Source of the DNA: Paenibacillus sp.
GTDB taxonomy: Bacteria; Bacillota; Bacilli; Paenibacillales; YIM-B00363
Assembly (NCBI GenBank): GCA_031181325.1
Contig: JAPSKX010000023.1
Span: forward strand, 1 to 40,955
DNA: 40,955 nt
Direction: 5' to 3'
The notes under the pieces: model-generated
What the model saw: the letters and a program-made list of their open reading frames with translations, nothing else
Databases searched by the model: none
Told to the model about the DNA's origin: nothing
Position numbers and translations under genes: made by a program
Shown here: in pieces, positions 16,609 to 23,541 of the stretch
How the letters are laid out: the number at the start of each line of letters is the position of its first letter
How positions within the stretch are numbered: the stretch's first letter is position 1

Positions 16609-17046
16609 CTACCCTCGTCGCGCCCGGAACCGCTTCCACTGGAAGTACGCGAAGCAGCCGACGCAAAACCCGCACAGCGCGGCGATCACCGCGGCCGTCA
16701 ACATCGCGAGGCTTACGTAGGCGACCGTCGGCGCATGCAGCAGCCAGGCGATCAACGCCGCGGCGAGAAAGAGGATCGCAAGCAAATTATTAAAGCGAAG
16801 CAGCTCCCGGCTTTCCGTTCGAGCGTTCTTCGGGAAGAGCGCTGAGAACGCGCGGACAAAGACGTTGTAGCGGATGCCGGCCCAGCGGCTGACGAGCTGC
16901 ACCGCCAGCGGGATCGCCAGCGCCCAAGCCTGTTGAGCGACGACGGCGGCGACGACGCTCAGCAGTATGCCCAATTGGTTGCCGCGCACCCATTGAAGCG
17001 GAAATTCGTCTATGCAATCGTACGCGGATCGGGTTTGCAATGACAC
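16609..17046 (-). CDS. DUF4395 family membrane protein, 145 aa
   Basis: Hydrophobic protein with four predicted helices. It shows the DUF4395 hallmarks VRGNQLGILL near the start, a middle FNNLLAILFLAAALIAW and the ending ALCGFCVGCFAYFQW. No function is established that I know of; the paired cysteines of the C-terminal GFCVGC are conserved in the family and may be redox active or bind metal. I take GTG at 17046 as the start because AGGGAG precedes it; an upstream ATG at 17085 has no Shine-Dalgarno and would add 13 residues. Ends at a terminator and appears monocistronic. Confidence 0.8.
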   Translation of the reverse strand: MSLQTRSAYDCIDEFPLQWVRGNQLGILLSVVAAVVAQQAWALAIPLAVQLVSRWAGIRYNVFVRAFSALFPKNARTESRELLRFNNLLAILFLAAALIAWLLHAPTVAYVSLAMLTAAVIAALCGFCVGCFAYFQWKRFRARRG

Positions 17047-17310
17047 AGAGCTCACTCCCTCATTTATCTTGTACTTCTTTTCCATGCGCTTTGTTCAACA
17101 TTCGGAAAACCTACCGCCATTCTTTGACGGTACCTCTTCTTGAGCGCCCCGGAACGGGAGCCGCGTATCACTGTTACCGAGTCCTTTCCGAAGTAATTCC
17201 TTCCGCTCAGAGGGTCGCGGAGCTCGAGCGCTCCCAACGCGGTACAGCGCGCCGGCACGAACGGACAATGAGTCGCACGCCCGCGCCCCTTCGCAAGATT
17301 TCCCGCTGTA

Positions 17311-17392
17311 CCTGAGCAGGGGGAATTGCCTTGGAAAGATCGGCGGGACCCGACCCTTCCCGTCCCTGAGCCAGGGGAATCACCTCGGAAAA
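17311..17392. repeat. Short imperfect direct repeat before topB 3' end
   Basis: Two related ~27-bp blocks at 17311-17337 and 17365-17392, both of the form CCTGAG-CAGGGG-AAT-CCT-GGAAA with a few differences. They lie in the 351-bp gap between the topoisomerase stop and the DUF4395 start, where I see no gene. Each holds a small CCT/AGG self-complementary core, so they could be minor hairpins. Meaning unknown. Confidence 0.5.
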
Positions 17393-17397
17393 CAGGA

Positions 17398-19632
17398 TTA
17401 CTTCCCCTTCCCCTTCCCGTCCCCGCCGAGCTGCAGCTTCTTGAGCGCCTCGGCGAGCGCGTTATTCAGCGGCGCTTCCTCCCGCGACTGCTGCTGCGAC
17501 TGCAAATACTGCTGCACCGCCCGTTTATCCGCCTTGCCGCCGCCCCGCTCCTTCTCGCGCCGCGCCTCGAACGCCGACAGCTTCTCGCGATAGCCGCAGC
17601 CGTTCGCCACGCAGACGAAGATCTGCCCTTCGCCCTCGCCGCGCAGCTCCAGCTTCTTCTTGCAATTCGGGCAGCGCGCGTTCGTCACGCGGGAGACGTT
17701 CTTCCGCTTGCCGCACTCGCGGTCCTGACAGACGAGCATCTTGCCCTTCTTGCCGTTCACCTCGAGCATCGGCTTCCCGCAATCCGGACACGCCGTCCGC
17801 GTCACGTTATCGTGCTTATACTGCTTGCCGCTCGCCTTAATCTCCGAGACGACCGAACGCGTATACTGCTTGATTTCCCCTACGAACACGTCCTTCTTCA
17901 GTTCTCCCTTCGCGATCCGCTCCAGCTTCCGCTCCCACTCCGCCGTCAGCGCCGGAGATTGGAGATCCGCCGGAACGAGCTCGAGCAGCTGCCGCCCCTT
18001 GTTCGTCAGGAAAATCTCCTTGCCGCCGCGCTTCTCGATCAGGAACGAGTTGAACAGCTTCTCGATAATGTCCGCCCGCGTCGCCACCGTTCCGAGACCG
18101 CCCGTCGACTTCAGCGTCTCGCCGAGCCCCTTCTCGTCTCCCGCGAGGAACGGGGTCGGGTTTTCCATCGCGGACAGCAGCGTCGCCTCGTTGAACCGGG
18201 CCGGCGGCTTCGTCTGCCCCGACGTCTGGGCGAGCAACCGGATGCCAAGCGTCTGACCCTTGTCCAGCTTGGGCAGGATCTGCTCCCGAATGTCGTCCCC
18301 CGCGTCGTCGTCCTCGAACCGCTGATCGTACGCTTCCTTCCAGCCCGCCTGCAGCACCGTCTTCCCTCGCGCGACGAACGTCTCGCTCCCGATGGACGCC
18401 TGCACCGTCAACTGCTCGTATTCGAACGGCGGGTACAGCACCGCCAGGAACCGACGCACGATCAGATCGTAAATCTTCCGCTCCTTCTCGTTCATCGCGG
18501 ACAGGTTCGCCGGCTCCTCCGTCGGCACGATCGCGTGGTGGTCGCTCACCTTGCTGTCGTCGACGAACGCGGCCGCCTTCGACACGGGCTTGCCCCGCAC
18601 CTTCGCCGCGAGCGCCCGATACGGGCCGACGCCGCAGCCGTGCAGCCGATCCGGAATCGTGCTCGCCATATCCGACGACAGGTACCGCGAGTCCGTCCGC
18701 GGATACGTCACGGCCTTGTGCTGCTCGTACAGCTTCTGCATAATGCCGAGCGTCTCCTTGGCGGAGTAACCGAACAACTTGTTGCCGTCGCGCTGCAGCT
18801 CCGTAAGATCGTACAGGGCCGGGGGCGGCGTCTTCTTCGGCTTCCGGTCGACCGACGCGACGACGGCGTTCTGCCGCCCGAGCTTGTTCACGAGCGCCGC
18901 GATCCGCTCCGCGTCGAAGCTGCGGGAAGTGCCGTTCGCATCCTGCCACGTCAACGTCAGATTGTCTTGGGTGCGCGCTTCGATGCCGTAATACGTCTTC
19001 GGTTGGAAATGCTGGATCTCCCGCTCCCGCATCGCGATGATCGCCACCACCGGCGTCTGCACGCGGCCGCAATTGAGCTGGGCGTTGAACTTCGTCGACA
19101 GCGCCCGGCTCGCGTTCAGCCCGACGTACCAGTCGGCCTCCGATCTCGCGACCGCGGCATGGTATAAATTCTCGTAGTCCTTGCCCGGCTTCAGCTGACG
19201 GAACCCGTCCAGAATCGCCTTGTCCGTCACGGACGAAATCCACAGCCGCTTAATCGGCTTGTTCGTCTTCGCCTTCTCCAGAATCCACCGCGCGACGAGC
19301 TCGCCCTCGCGTCCGGCGTCCGTCGCGATGACGATCTCGCCGACGTCTCCCCTTGACAGCTGCGACTTCACCGCGGCGAACTGCTTGCTCGACTGCTTGA
19401 TGACCGTCAGCTGCAGCTTCTCCGGCAGCATCGGCAAATCCTCGAGCCGCCATGTCTTGTATTTATCGTCATAAGCTTCCGGGTCCGCCAAGGTCACGAG
19501 GTGTCCGAGCGCCCATGTAACGATGTCGTTCGTCCCTTCCAGAAATCCGTCGCCTTTCTTATCGCACTTCAGTACCCGCGCGATATCGCGCGCCACCGAA
19601 GGTTTTTCCGCTAAAATCAAACGTTTCGCCAT
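17398..19632 (-). CDS. topB: DNA topoisomerase III, 744 aa
   Basis: Type IA topoisomerase that cuts one strand and decatenates or relaxes DNA. The Toprim domain opens at MAKRLILAEKPSVARDIA and holds the metal site TDAGREGELVARW. The active-site tyrosine is Tyr310 in AVTYPRTDSRYLSSDM, the position expected for Bacillus TopB. The C-terminus carries zinc-ribbon segments (CPDCGKPM, CQDRECGK, CPNCKKKL and a later C-x-C-like pair), then a Gln- and Lys-rich tail. I start at ATG 19632, where the family begins; the frame is open 29 codons further but that stretch has no homology-like features. Upstream spacing to a Shine-Dalgarno is not ideal (GAAGG directly before). Monocistronic as far as visible. 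Confidence 0.96.
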   Translation of the reverse strand: MAKRLILAEKPSVARDIARVLKCDKKGDGFLEGTNDIVTWALGHLVTLADPEAYDDKYKTWRLEDLPMLPEKLQLTVIKQSSKQFAAVKSQLSRGDVGEIVIATDAGREGELVARWILEKAKTNKPIKRLWISSVTDKAILDGFRQLKPGKDYENLYHAAVARSEADWYVGLNASRALSTKFNAQLNCGRVQTPVVAIIAMREREIQHFQPKTYYGIEARTQDNLTLTWQDANGTSRSFDAERIAALVNKLGRQNAVVASVDRKPKKTPPPALYDLTELQRDGNKLFGYSAKETLGIMQKLYEQHKAVTYPRTDSRYLSSDMASTIPDRLHGCGVGPYRALAAKVRGKPVSKAAAFVDDSKVSDHHAIVPTEEPANLSAMNEKERKIYDLIVRRFLAVLYPPFEYEQLTVQASIGSETFVARGKTVLQAGWKEAYDQRFEDDDAGDDIREQILPKLDKGQTLGIRLLAQTSGQTKPPARFNEATLLSAMENPTPFLAGDEKGLGETLKSTGGLGTVATRADIIEKLFNSFLIEKRGGKEIFLTNKGRQLLELVPADLQSPALTAEWERKLERIAKGELKKDVFVGEIKQYTRSVVSEIKASGKQYKHDNVTRTACPDCGKPMLEVNGKKGKMLVCQDRECGKRKNVSRVTNARCPNCKKKLELRGEGEGQIFVCVANGCGYREKLSAFEARREKERGGGKADKRAVQQYLQSQQQSREEAPLNNALAEALKKLQLGGDGKGKGK

Positions 19633-19735
19633 GCCTTCGCACTCGACTCCTCTCATCGCCACTCCATAATAAGAGAAGTATACCATGCGGGCCGGATCGA
19701 AACATCTGTCGGCGAACAAAGATTCGCTAACCTCA

Positions 19736-19780
19736 TTGCGTTTTAGCTAATAATTAGGTAAGGTTAAAATATATTAGCTA
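19736..19780 (+). promoter_or_regulatory. Promoter with 9-bp inverted repeat before the Phd-Uma2 fusion gene
   Basis: TAGCTAATA (19744-19752) and TATTAGCTA (19772-19780) form a perfect 9-bp inverted repeat in an AT-rich block within GC-rich surroundings. A possible promoter is TTGCGT at 19736 with TAAGGT at 19759 (17-bp spacer); TAAAAT at 19765 is an alternative -10. The half-sites flank the -10 region. Phd/YefM antitoxins bind such palindromes to repress their own genes, so autoregulation by the N-terminal domain of the next gene is the natural reading, by inference. Confidence 0.6.
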
Positions 19781-19798
19781 TTTTGGAGGTGTGCCCGA

Positions 19799-20515
19799 AT
19801 GAGAGTTGCTTCCACAGAGGTGCAGAACAACTTCGGCAAGTACTTGAAATTTGCCGAGGCCAACGAGGAGATTATCGTCACGAAGAACGGAAGAGATATC
19901 GCGAGGCTCGTAGCGTGTCCGCCGGAGATCGCGAGAGAGAGCGCCGAGGAATACCGCACGCGCGGCGACTGGGTGACGTACGAAGAATTCCTGGAGCTGG
20001 TCGAAAGCTCCGAGCAGCGCTTCGAGCTGATCGACGGCGTCGTGTACAATCTGGCGTCTCCGACGTACAAGCATCAGCACGCCGTCCAAGAGCTGCTCGG
20101 CACATTCTATATTTGGTTCAAGGGGAAACCTTGCATCGCTCTCACCTCCCCGTTCGACGTGACGCTCGACAAGTCGACATTCAATCGTTGCGTCGTACAG
20201 CCGGATCTCATCGTCGTCTGCGACCGTGAGAACGTGAACGAGAAGGGCAGGTATATGGGCATTCCGACGCTTGTCGTCGAGGTACTGTCTCCGTCGACGA
20301 GAAGCAAGGACATGCTTAAGAAACTCGACCTGTATCTGCAATGCGGCGTCAAAGAATATTGGGTCGTCGATCCGGCGCAGGAGCTCATTAACGTCTATTC
20401 GTTCCAGGACGGGGATATCTCGGATATGAAGACGTTCACGTCTCACCACCGCACAGCCGAATCGTCGTACTTCGAAGGCTTGAAGGCGAGCTTGGAGGAT
20501 GTCTTCGCGGGGTGA
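19799..20515 (+). CDS. Fusion of Phd/YefM-type antitoxin domain with Uma2 family (DUF820) nuclease, 238 aa
   Basis: Residues 1-40 (MRVASTEVQNNFGKYLKFAE, then EEIIVTKNGRDIARLVAC) are a clear Phd/YefM antitoxin DNA-binding and dimerisation domain. Residues ~58-238 are a Uma2/DUF820 domain of the PD-(D/E)XK superfamily: YEEFLELVE, FELIDGVVYNLASPT, VQPDLIVVC, PTLVVEVLSPSTRSKDMLKKLDLYLQCGVKEYWVVDP. The acidic residues in QPDLIV and VVEVLSPST are the likely catalytic ones and are intact. GGAGG precedes the ATG. There is no separate toxin gene beside it. The usual toxin partner position is thus filled by a nuclease-like domain in the same chain. Whether it cuts DNA, and whether it is toxic, is unknown. 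Confidence 0.88.
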   Translation: MRVASTEVQNNFGKYLKFAEANEEIIVTKNGRDIARLVACPPEIARESAEEYRTRGDWVTYEEFLELVESSEQRFELIDGVVYNLASPTYKHQHAVQELLGTFYIWFKGKPCIALTSPFDVTLDKSTFNRCVVQPDLIVVCDRENVNEKGRYMGIPTLVVEVLSPSTRSKDMLKKLDLYLQCGVKEYWVVDPAQELINVYSFQDGDISDMKTFTSHHRTAESSYFEGLKASLEDVFAG

Positions 20516-20600
20516 TCGCGCCGCTTCTACGCGTCACGATTCACAAGAACGGTAAGCCCCCGTCCAATATCCGTCTAACCGATTAAGGGAAACCTAAACA

Positions 20601-20673
20601 GGAAAACCTCCCGTCTTTTTCGGGGGTCAAGCGTGGTTTACGCGTTCGAGCCCGAAGAAGCAGGAGGTTTTCC
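20601..20673. terminator. Long-loop hairpin between convergent genes
   Basis: GGAAAACCTCC (20601-20611) and GGAGGTTTTCC (20663-20673) form a perfect 11-bp inverted repeat enclosing 51 bases that contain a smaller CCCG / CGGG stem with a T-rich loop. It lies between the Uma2-fusion gene (plus) and the phosphorylase gene (minus). Minus-strand reading ends in GGTTTTCC, weakly terminator-like. Could end one or both transcripts. Confidence 0.45.
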
Positions 20674-20709
20674 GTTTCAATGGTCGTTTCGTTGCCGAAT
20701 GTCAGGTTT

Positions 20710-20730
20710 GAACGGGAAGTTTTCCCGTTC
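20710..20730 (-). terminator. Compact hairpin overlapping the phosphorylase stop
   Basis: GAACGGGAA / TTCCCGTTC, a perfect 9-bp stem with a 3-nt loop that begins within the stop codon of the minus-strand gene. No T run follows. Likely a 3'-end hairpin; factor-independent termination is doubtful. Confidence 0.4.
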
Positions 20731-21475
20731 ACGCCCTGCCGCGAGCCGCCAGCTTCGCGGCTGCGCGTAACGCAGCCGCGATCTCCGCCTCGACCGCCTC
20801 GTCGACGACGTTGCGGTGCGGGTCGTAGCCCTCGTCCACCGCCGTCGAGTCGCCGTCGAGCGCGACGATCGCGCCCGCGCGCACGCCGCGGAGCGACGCG
20901 ATGACGTACAGCGCGGCGATCTCCATCTCCACCGCGATCACGCCCGCCTTGCGGAACGTCTCGTGCGGCATGTCCACCACGCCGCTGAAGAACGCGTCCA
21001 CCGTCATCGTGATGCCCTTGCCGACCTTGCCGGGCGCGCCGGACGCCAGCGCCGCCTCGTACAACGCCTCGGCGACGGCGCCGGCGCCGACCGCCGGGAA
21101 GGCGAGCGGCACGAGCTGCCGCGTCAAGCCCTCTTCCCGCACCGCCGCCGTGCTGACGATCAGATCCCCGGCCCGATACTCGCCGGACAACGCCCCGGCG
21201 GTGCCGACGCGGATCAGCGTCTTCACGCCGCCCTTGATCAGCTCCTCGAAGCAGACGGCGGCGCCGGGACAACCGACGCCGTGGCTGACGACGGCCAGCT
21301 TCGTCCCTTCGAACGTTCCCACGAATGTCCGATATTCTCTGGCATGCGCCAGCTCCCGAGCATCCGTCAGTTTCTTCGCGATCGCCTCCGCGCGGAACGG
21401 GTCGCCGCAGACGACGGCCGTCTCCGGCAGCTCGGCCGGATCTACGCGTAGAATCGGTAATAAGGTCATCTTCAA
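20729..21475 (-). CDS. Nucleoside phosphorylase (uridine phosphorylase-like), 248 aa
   Basis: PNP/UDP family 1 enzyme, cytosolic, splitting nucleosides with phosphate to base and ribose 1-phosphate. Visible motifs are VVCGDPFRAEAIA (phosphate site), IRVGTAGALSGEYRAGDLIV, and VEMEIAALYVIASLRGVRAGAI (ribose site, Glu-Met-Glu). Length and motif order fit uridine phosphorylase better than the trimeric purine enzymes, but base specificity cannot be read with confidence. The start is TTG at 21475, five bases after AAGGAG; an ATG two codons later is the alternative. It stands alone, convergent with the Uma2-fusion gene. Confidence 0.9.
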   Translation of the reverse strand: MKMTLLPILRVDPAELPETAVVCGDPFRAEAIAKKLTDARELAHAREYRTFVGTFEGTKLAVVSHGVGCPGAAVCFEELIKGGVKTLIRVGTAGALSGEYRAGDLIVSTAAVREEGLTRQLVPLAFPAVGAGAVAEALYEAALASGAPGKVGKGITMTVDAFFSGVVDMPHETFRKAGVIAVEMEIAALYVIASLRGVRAGAIVALDGDSTAVDEGYDPHRNVVDEAVEAEIAAALRAAAKLAARGRA

Positions 21476-21564
21476 TCGAGCTCCTTCGCAATGCTTGTCA
21501 TCATCCCATCATAACGCACCTAGCGGATGCGTATCCACCTGTCGCGCACGATTTCCTCCGACGC

Positions 21565-22218
21565 TCAGTAGAGGAACGGAATCAGCTTCTTCGTTCGTGC
21601 GGCGTACGCCGCGAACGCTTCACCGTATTTTCCCGCCAAATACCGATCCATCCTCGGAATGTGAAACCACACGAACATCCCGGCCATCGCCGCAGGGACC
21701 CAACCGGTCCACCACGACCCGGCGATCGAACACAGCCCCGTAAACAACAGGAGATCGCCGAAATAATTGATATGCATCGAATAGCGGAACAAGCCTCCGG
21801 TGTACAACCGTCCCCGATTTTCCGGACGGAGCTTCCATCGGTGCCGCATCCACTCCGAGCCGCTGTTGAGAACCGAGCCGACCCCGTAGAGCGCTAGACC
21901 CGCCCAAGCCCATCCGTCCGGATCTCCCAGGCTTCTGCCTGCTGCCAAGGCGTACGTCGCATAGATCAGCCCCATCCACGCCGACACCCCGATCGCTTCC
22001 GACCATGGCAACGGACGCCGAAGCAGCACCAAGGCCGTAAAGCAGGTCCGCAGAAAATAAATCCATAGACAGCCCGCCAGCAGCATCGGCTGCAGCGGCG
22101 GCGTACCCCGACTCCCGCCCCCGCTTCGCATCAGCCACCAAGTCGCCGTACCGACGAAGAAAAGTTGGAGCAGCAGCATCGCGAATCTGGGCAAGGTCAA
22201 GCGTTCGCGTACGGGCAT
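21565..22218 (-). CDS. DUF1295 / steroid 5-alpha-reductase-like membrane protein, 217 aa
   Basis: Polytopic membrane protein ending in the family signature GGLFRYSMHINYFGDLLLFTG, then FVWFHIPRMDRYLAGKYGEAFAAYAARTKKLIPFLY. This C-terminal pattern is shared by DUF1295 proteins and isoprenylcysteine methyltransferases, which use NADPH or S-adenosylmethionine on lipid-like substrates. The actual reaction is unknown. GGAGG stands before the ATG. It is divergent from the TetR gene, and two palindromes lie in the 137-bp gap, so control by that regulator is likely. Confidence 0.88.
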   Translation of the reverse strand: MPVRERLTLPRFAMLLLQLFFVGTATWWLMRSGGGSRGTPPLQPMLLAGCLWIYFLRTCFTALVLLRRPLPWSEAIGVSAWMGLIYATYALAAGRSLGDPDGWAWAGLALYGVGSVLNSGSEWMRHRWKLRPENRGRLYTGGLFRYSMHINYFGDLLLFTGLCSIAGSWWTGWVPAAMAGMFVWFHIPRMDRYLAGKYGEAFAAYAARTKKLIPFLY

Positions 22219-22239
22219 AGACGCACCTCCGTTATTTCG

Positions 22240-22273
22240 ATTATGAAATATAAGTCGGCAAGGATTTCATAAT
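22240..22273. promoter_or_regulatory. Palindromic operator 1 (TetR region)
   Basis: ATTATGAAAT (22240-22249) and ATTTCATAAT (22264-22273): a perfect 10-bp inverted repeat with a 14-bp centre. It lies nearer the DUF1295 gene. The core TTATGAAATAT recurs at 22309-22319. Confidence 0.65.
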
Positions 22274-22308
22274 TATGGTACCATGAAGGAGTCGGCGCCA
22301 CAATAGAG

Positions 22309-22337
22309 TTATGAAATATTAACGTACTCATATTTCA
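22309..22337. promoter_or_regulatory. Palindromic operator 2 (TetR region)
   Basis: TGAAATAT (22312-22319) and ATATTTCA (22330-22337): a perfect 8-bp inverted repeat with a 10-bp centre, nineteen bases before the TetR ATG. It shares the TTATGAAATAT half-site with operator 1. Two sites between divergent genes suggest that the TetR protein represses both directions, including its own. Confidence 0.65.
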
Positions 22338-22355
22338 CGAAATAGAGGGGTTCGC

Positions 22356-22964
22356 ATGAACGGCTTCGAAGCGCGAAAGCAAGCGAAGATGGAACAAATT
22401 CGGAAGGCGGCTTTGCAACTCATCGAGGAGCGGGGCGACGCCTTCCGGATCGAAGACGTCGCCGGCCGCGCGGGGGTGTCGCAGGTCAGCATCTACAATT
22501 ATTTCGGCAGCAGGCAAGGGCTCGTGCTGCATTGCTTGGAGCATCGATTGGAGCGACAAGTCGCATATTACGCTCGACGATTGGAGAGCGACGCCCCCTT
22601 CCGCGAGAAAATGCGATGCCTCCTGCAGGGCGAATCCGACATGCAGCGTTTCGTCGCCAGCCTGACGAGGAATCCGCCGACGAACGGTCCGGAAGACGAG
22701 ATCGCCGGCTTTCTCCGGTCGTTCCAGACGAAGCGGTTGGCCCCGATCCTATTCCGCCTGCTCGAAGAAGGCCGGAGGACGGGGAACATCGCCGTCCGTT
22801 ATTCCGATCGGATTCTACTCCTATATTTCGAGATGTATCAAGATTTCTTCTTTCAAAGATTGCAGGACGGCGCCGAAGCGGAGCCGGAGACGTTCCTCTC
22901 GTTATTTTTCTATGGACTGTCGGGGGAGAGGCCAAGTGTCGACTCGATTCCGTCAAAGATGTAG
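22356..22964 (+). CDS. TetR/AcrR family transcriptional regulator, 202 aa
   Basis: The N-terminal helix-turn-helix is clear: KMEQIRKAALQLIEERGDAFRIEDVAGRAGVSQVSIYNYFGSRQGLVLHCLE (about residues 11-62). The remaining helical part is the ligand/dimer domain, which does not reveal its effector. AGAGGGG stands before the ATG at 22356. It is divergent from the DUF1295 gene, and the following membrane-protein gene begins 21 bases after its stop. The two palindromes just upstream are its probable binding sites. Confidence 0.93.
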   Translation: MNGFEARKQAKMEQIRKAALQLIEERGDAFRIEDVAGRAGVSQVSIYNYFGSRQGLVLHCLEHRLERQVAYYARRLESDAPFREKMRCLLQGESDMQRFVASLTRNPPTNGPEDEIAGFLRSFQTKRLAPILFRLLEEGRRTGNIAVRYSDRILLLYFEMYQDFFFQRLQDGAEAEPETFLSLFFYGLSGERPSVDSIPSKM

Positions 22965-22985
22965 CCAACAAGGTCGGAGGTCTTT

Positions 22986-23489
22986 ATGAACCAACGGATG
23001 TGGATGTGGATCTGGATCAACCTGCTCGCCGTCGGAGGAGCCGCCGCATTCGTCTGGCTGTTCCGCCCTCATCCTTATGCGGTGTACCGGTCGGCGCAAT
23101 TCGCCGGGTCGGCCGCCGTCCTGCTGTTCGCCGCAAACCTCAGCTATGCGGGATTGTTCCAAGCGATCAAGCGGGGCTCGGCCAGAAGGTTGCGGGTTAC
23201 CCTTGCGAAGCTGGCGCGAAAGCTCATGCCGTGGCATATCCCGATCGGCATTATCGGAACCGCGCTGGTCGTCGTCCATGCGGGCATTATGCTGCCGACG
23301 CTCCGCCCGGCCGCCGAGCTGCTCCGCCCGACGCCGCTCAGCGGCGGCGCGGCGGTTCTCTTGCTCTGCCTTACGCTCCTCGCCGGCGTGCTGCGCAGCC
23401 GAAGAGCCTCCGGCTTCCGGCGGAAATTCCATCTGTCGGCGGCCCTCCTGTTCGCCGCCGCCTTCCTCGTCCATTGGTGGATGTCCTAA
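22986..23489 (+). CDS. Four-helix membrane protein with conserved-looking histidines, 167 aa
   Basis: Four hydrophobic segments are visible: WIWINLLAVGGAAAFVWLF, FAGSAAVLLFAANLSYAGLF, WHIPIGIIGTALVVVHAGIML and a pair after LSGGAAVLLLCLTLLAGVL ending FHLSAALLFAAAFLVHWW. Histidines are spaced inside the last helices (WHIPIG with VVHAG; KFHL with LVHWW), as in small b-type cytochromes or ferric-reductase-like proteins, so heme binding is plausible. That is inference; I cannot name the family. GGAGG precedes the ATG. It is probably co-transcribed with the TetR gene, and its product may work with the divergent DUF1295 membrane protein. Confidence 0.8.
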   Translation: MNQRMWMWIWINLLAVGGAAAFVWLFRPHPYAVYRSAQFAGSAAVLLFAANLSYAGLFQAIKRGSARRLRVTLAKLARKLMPWHIPIGIIGTALVVVHAGIMLPTLRPAAELLRPTPLSGGAAVLLLCLTLLAGVLRSRRASGFRRKFHLSAALLFAAAFLVHWWMS

Positions 23490-23495
23490 ACGCGA

Positions 23496-23533
23496 GAAGC
23501 CGATGCTTGTCGCGGACGACAAGCATCGGCTTC
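23496..23533. terminator. Bidirectional terminator hairpin
   Basis: Perfect 17-bp stem GAAGCCGATGCTTGTCG / CGACAAGCATCGGCTTC with loop CGGA, between convergent genes. T runs are short on both sides, but the stem is very stable. Confidence 0.75.
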
Positions 23534-23541
23534 CTCTGTCC

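Noticed and set aside
17326-19167. 613-codon plus-strand frame opposite topB
   Set aside because: Leu/Arg-rich shadow of the topoisomerase gene, which has intact catalytic motifs on the other strand.
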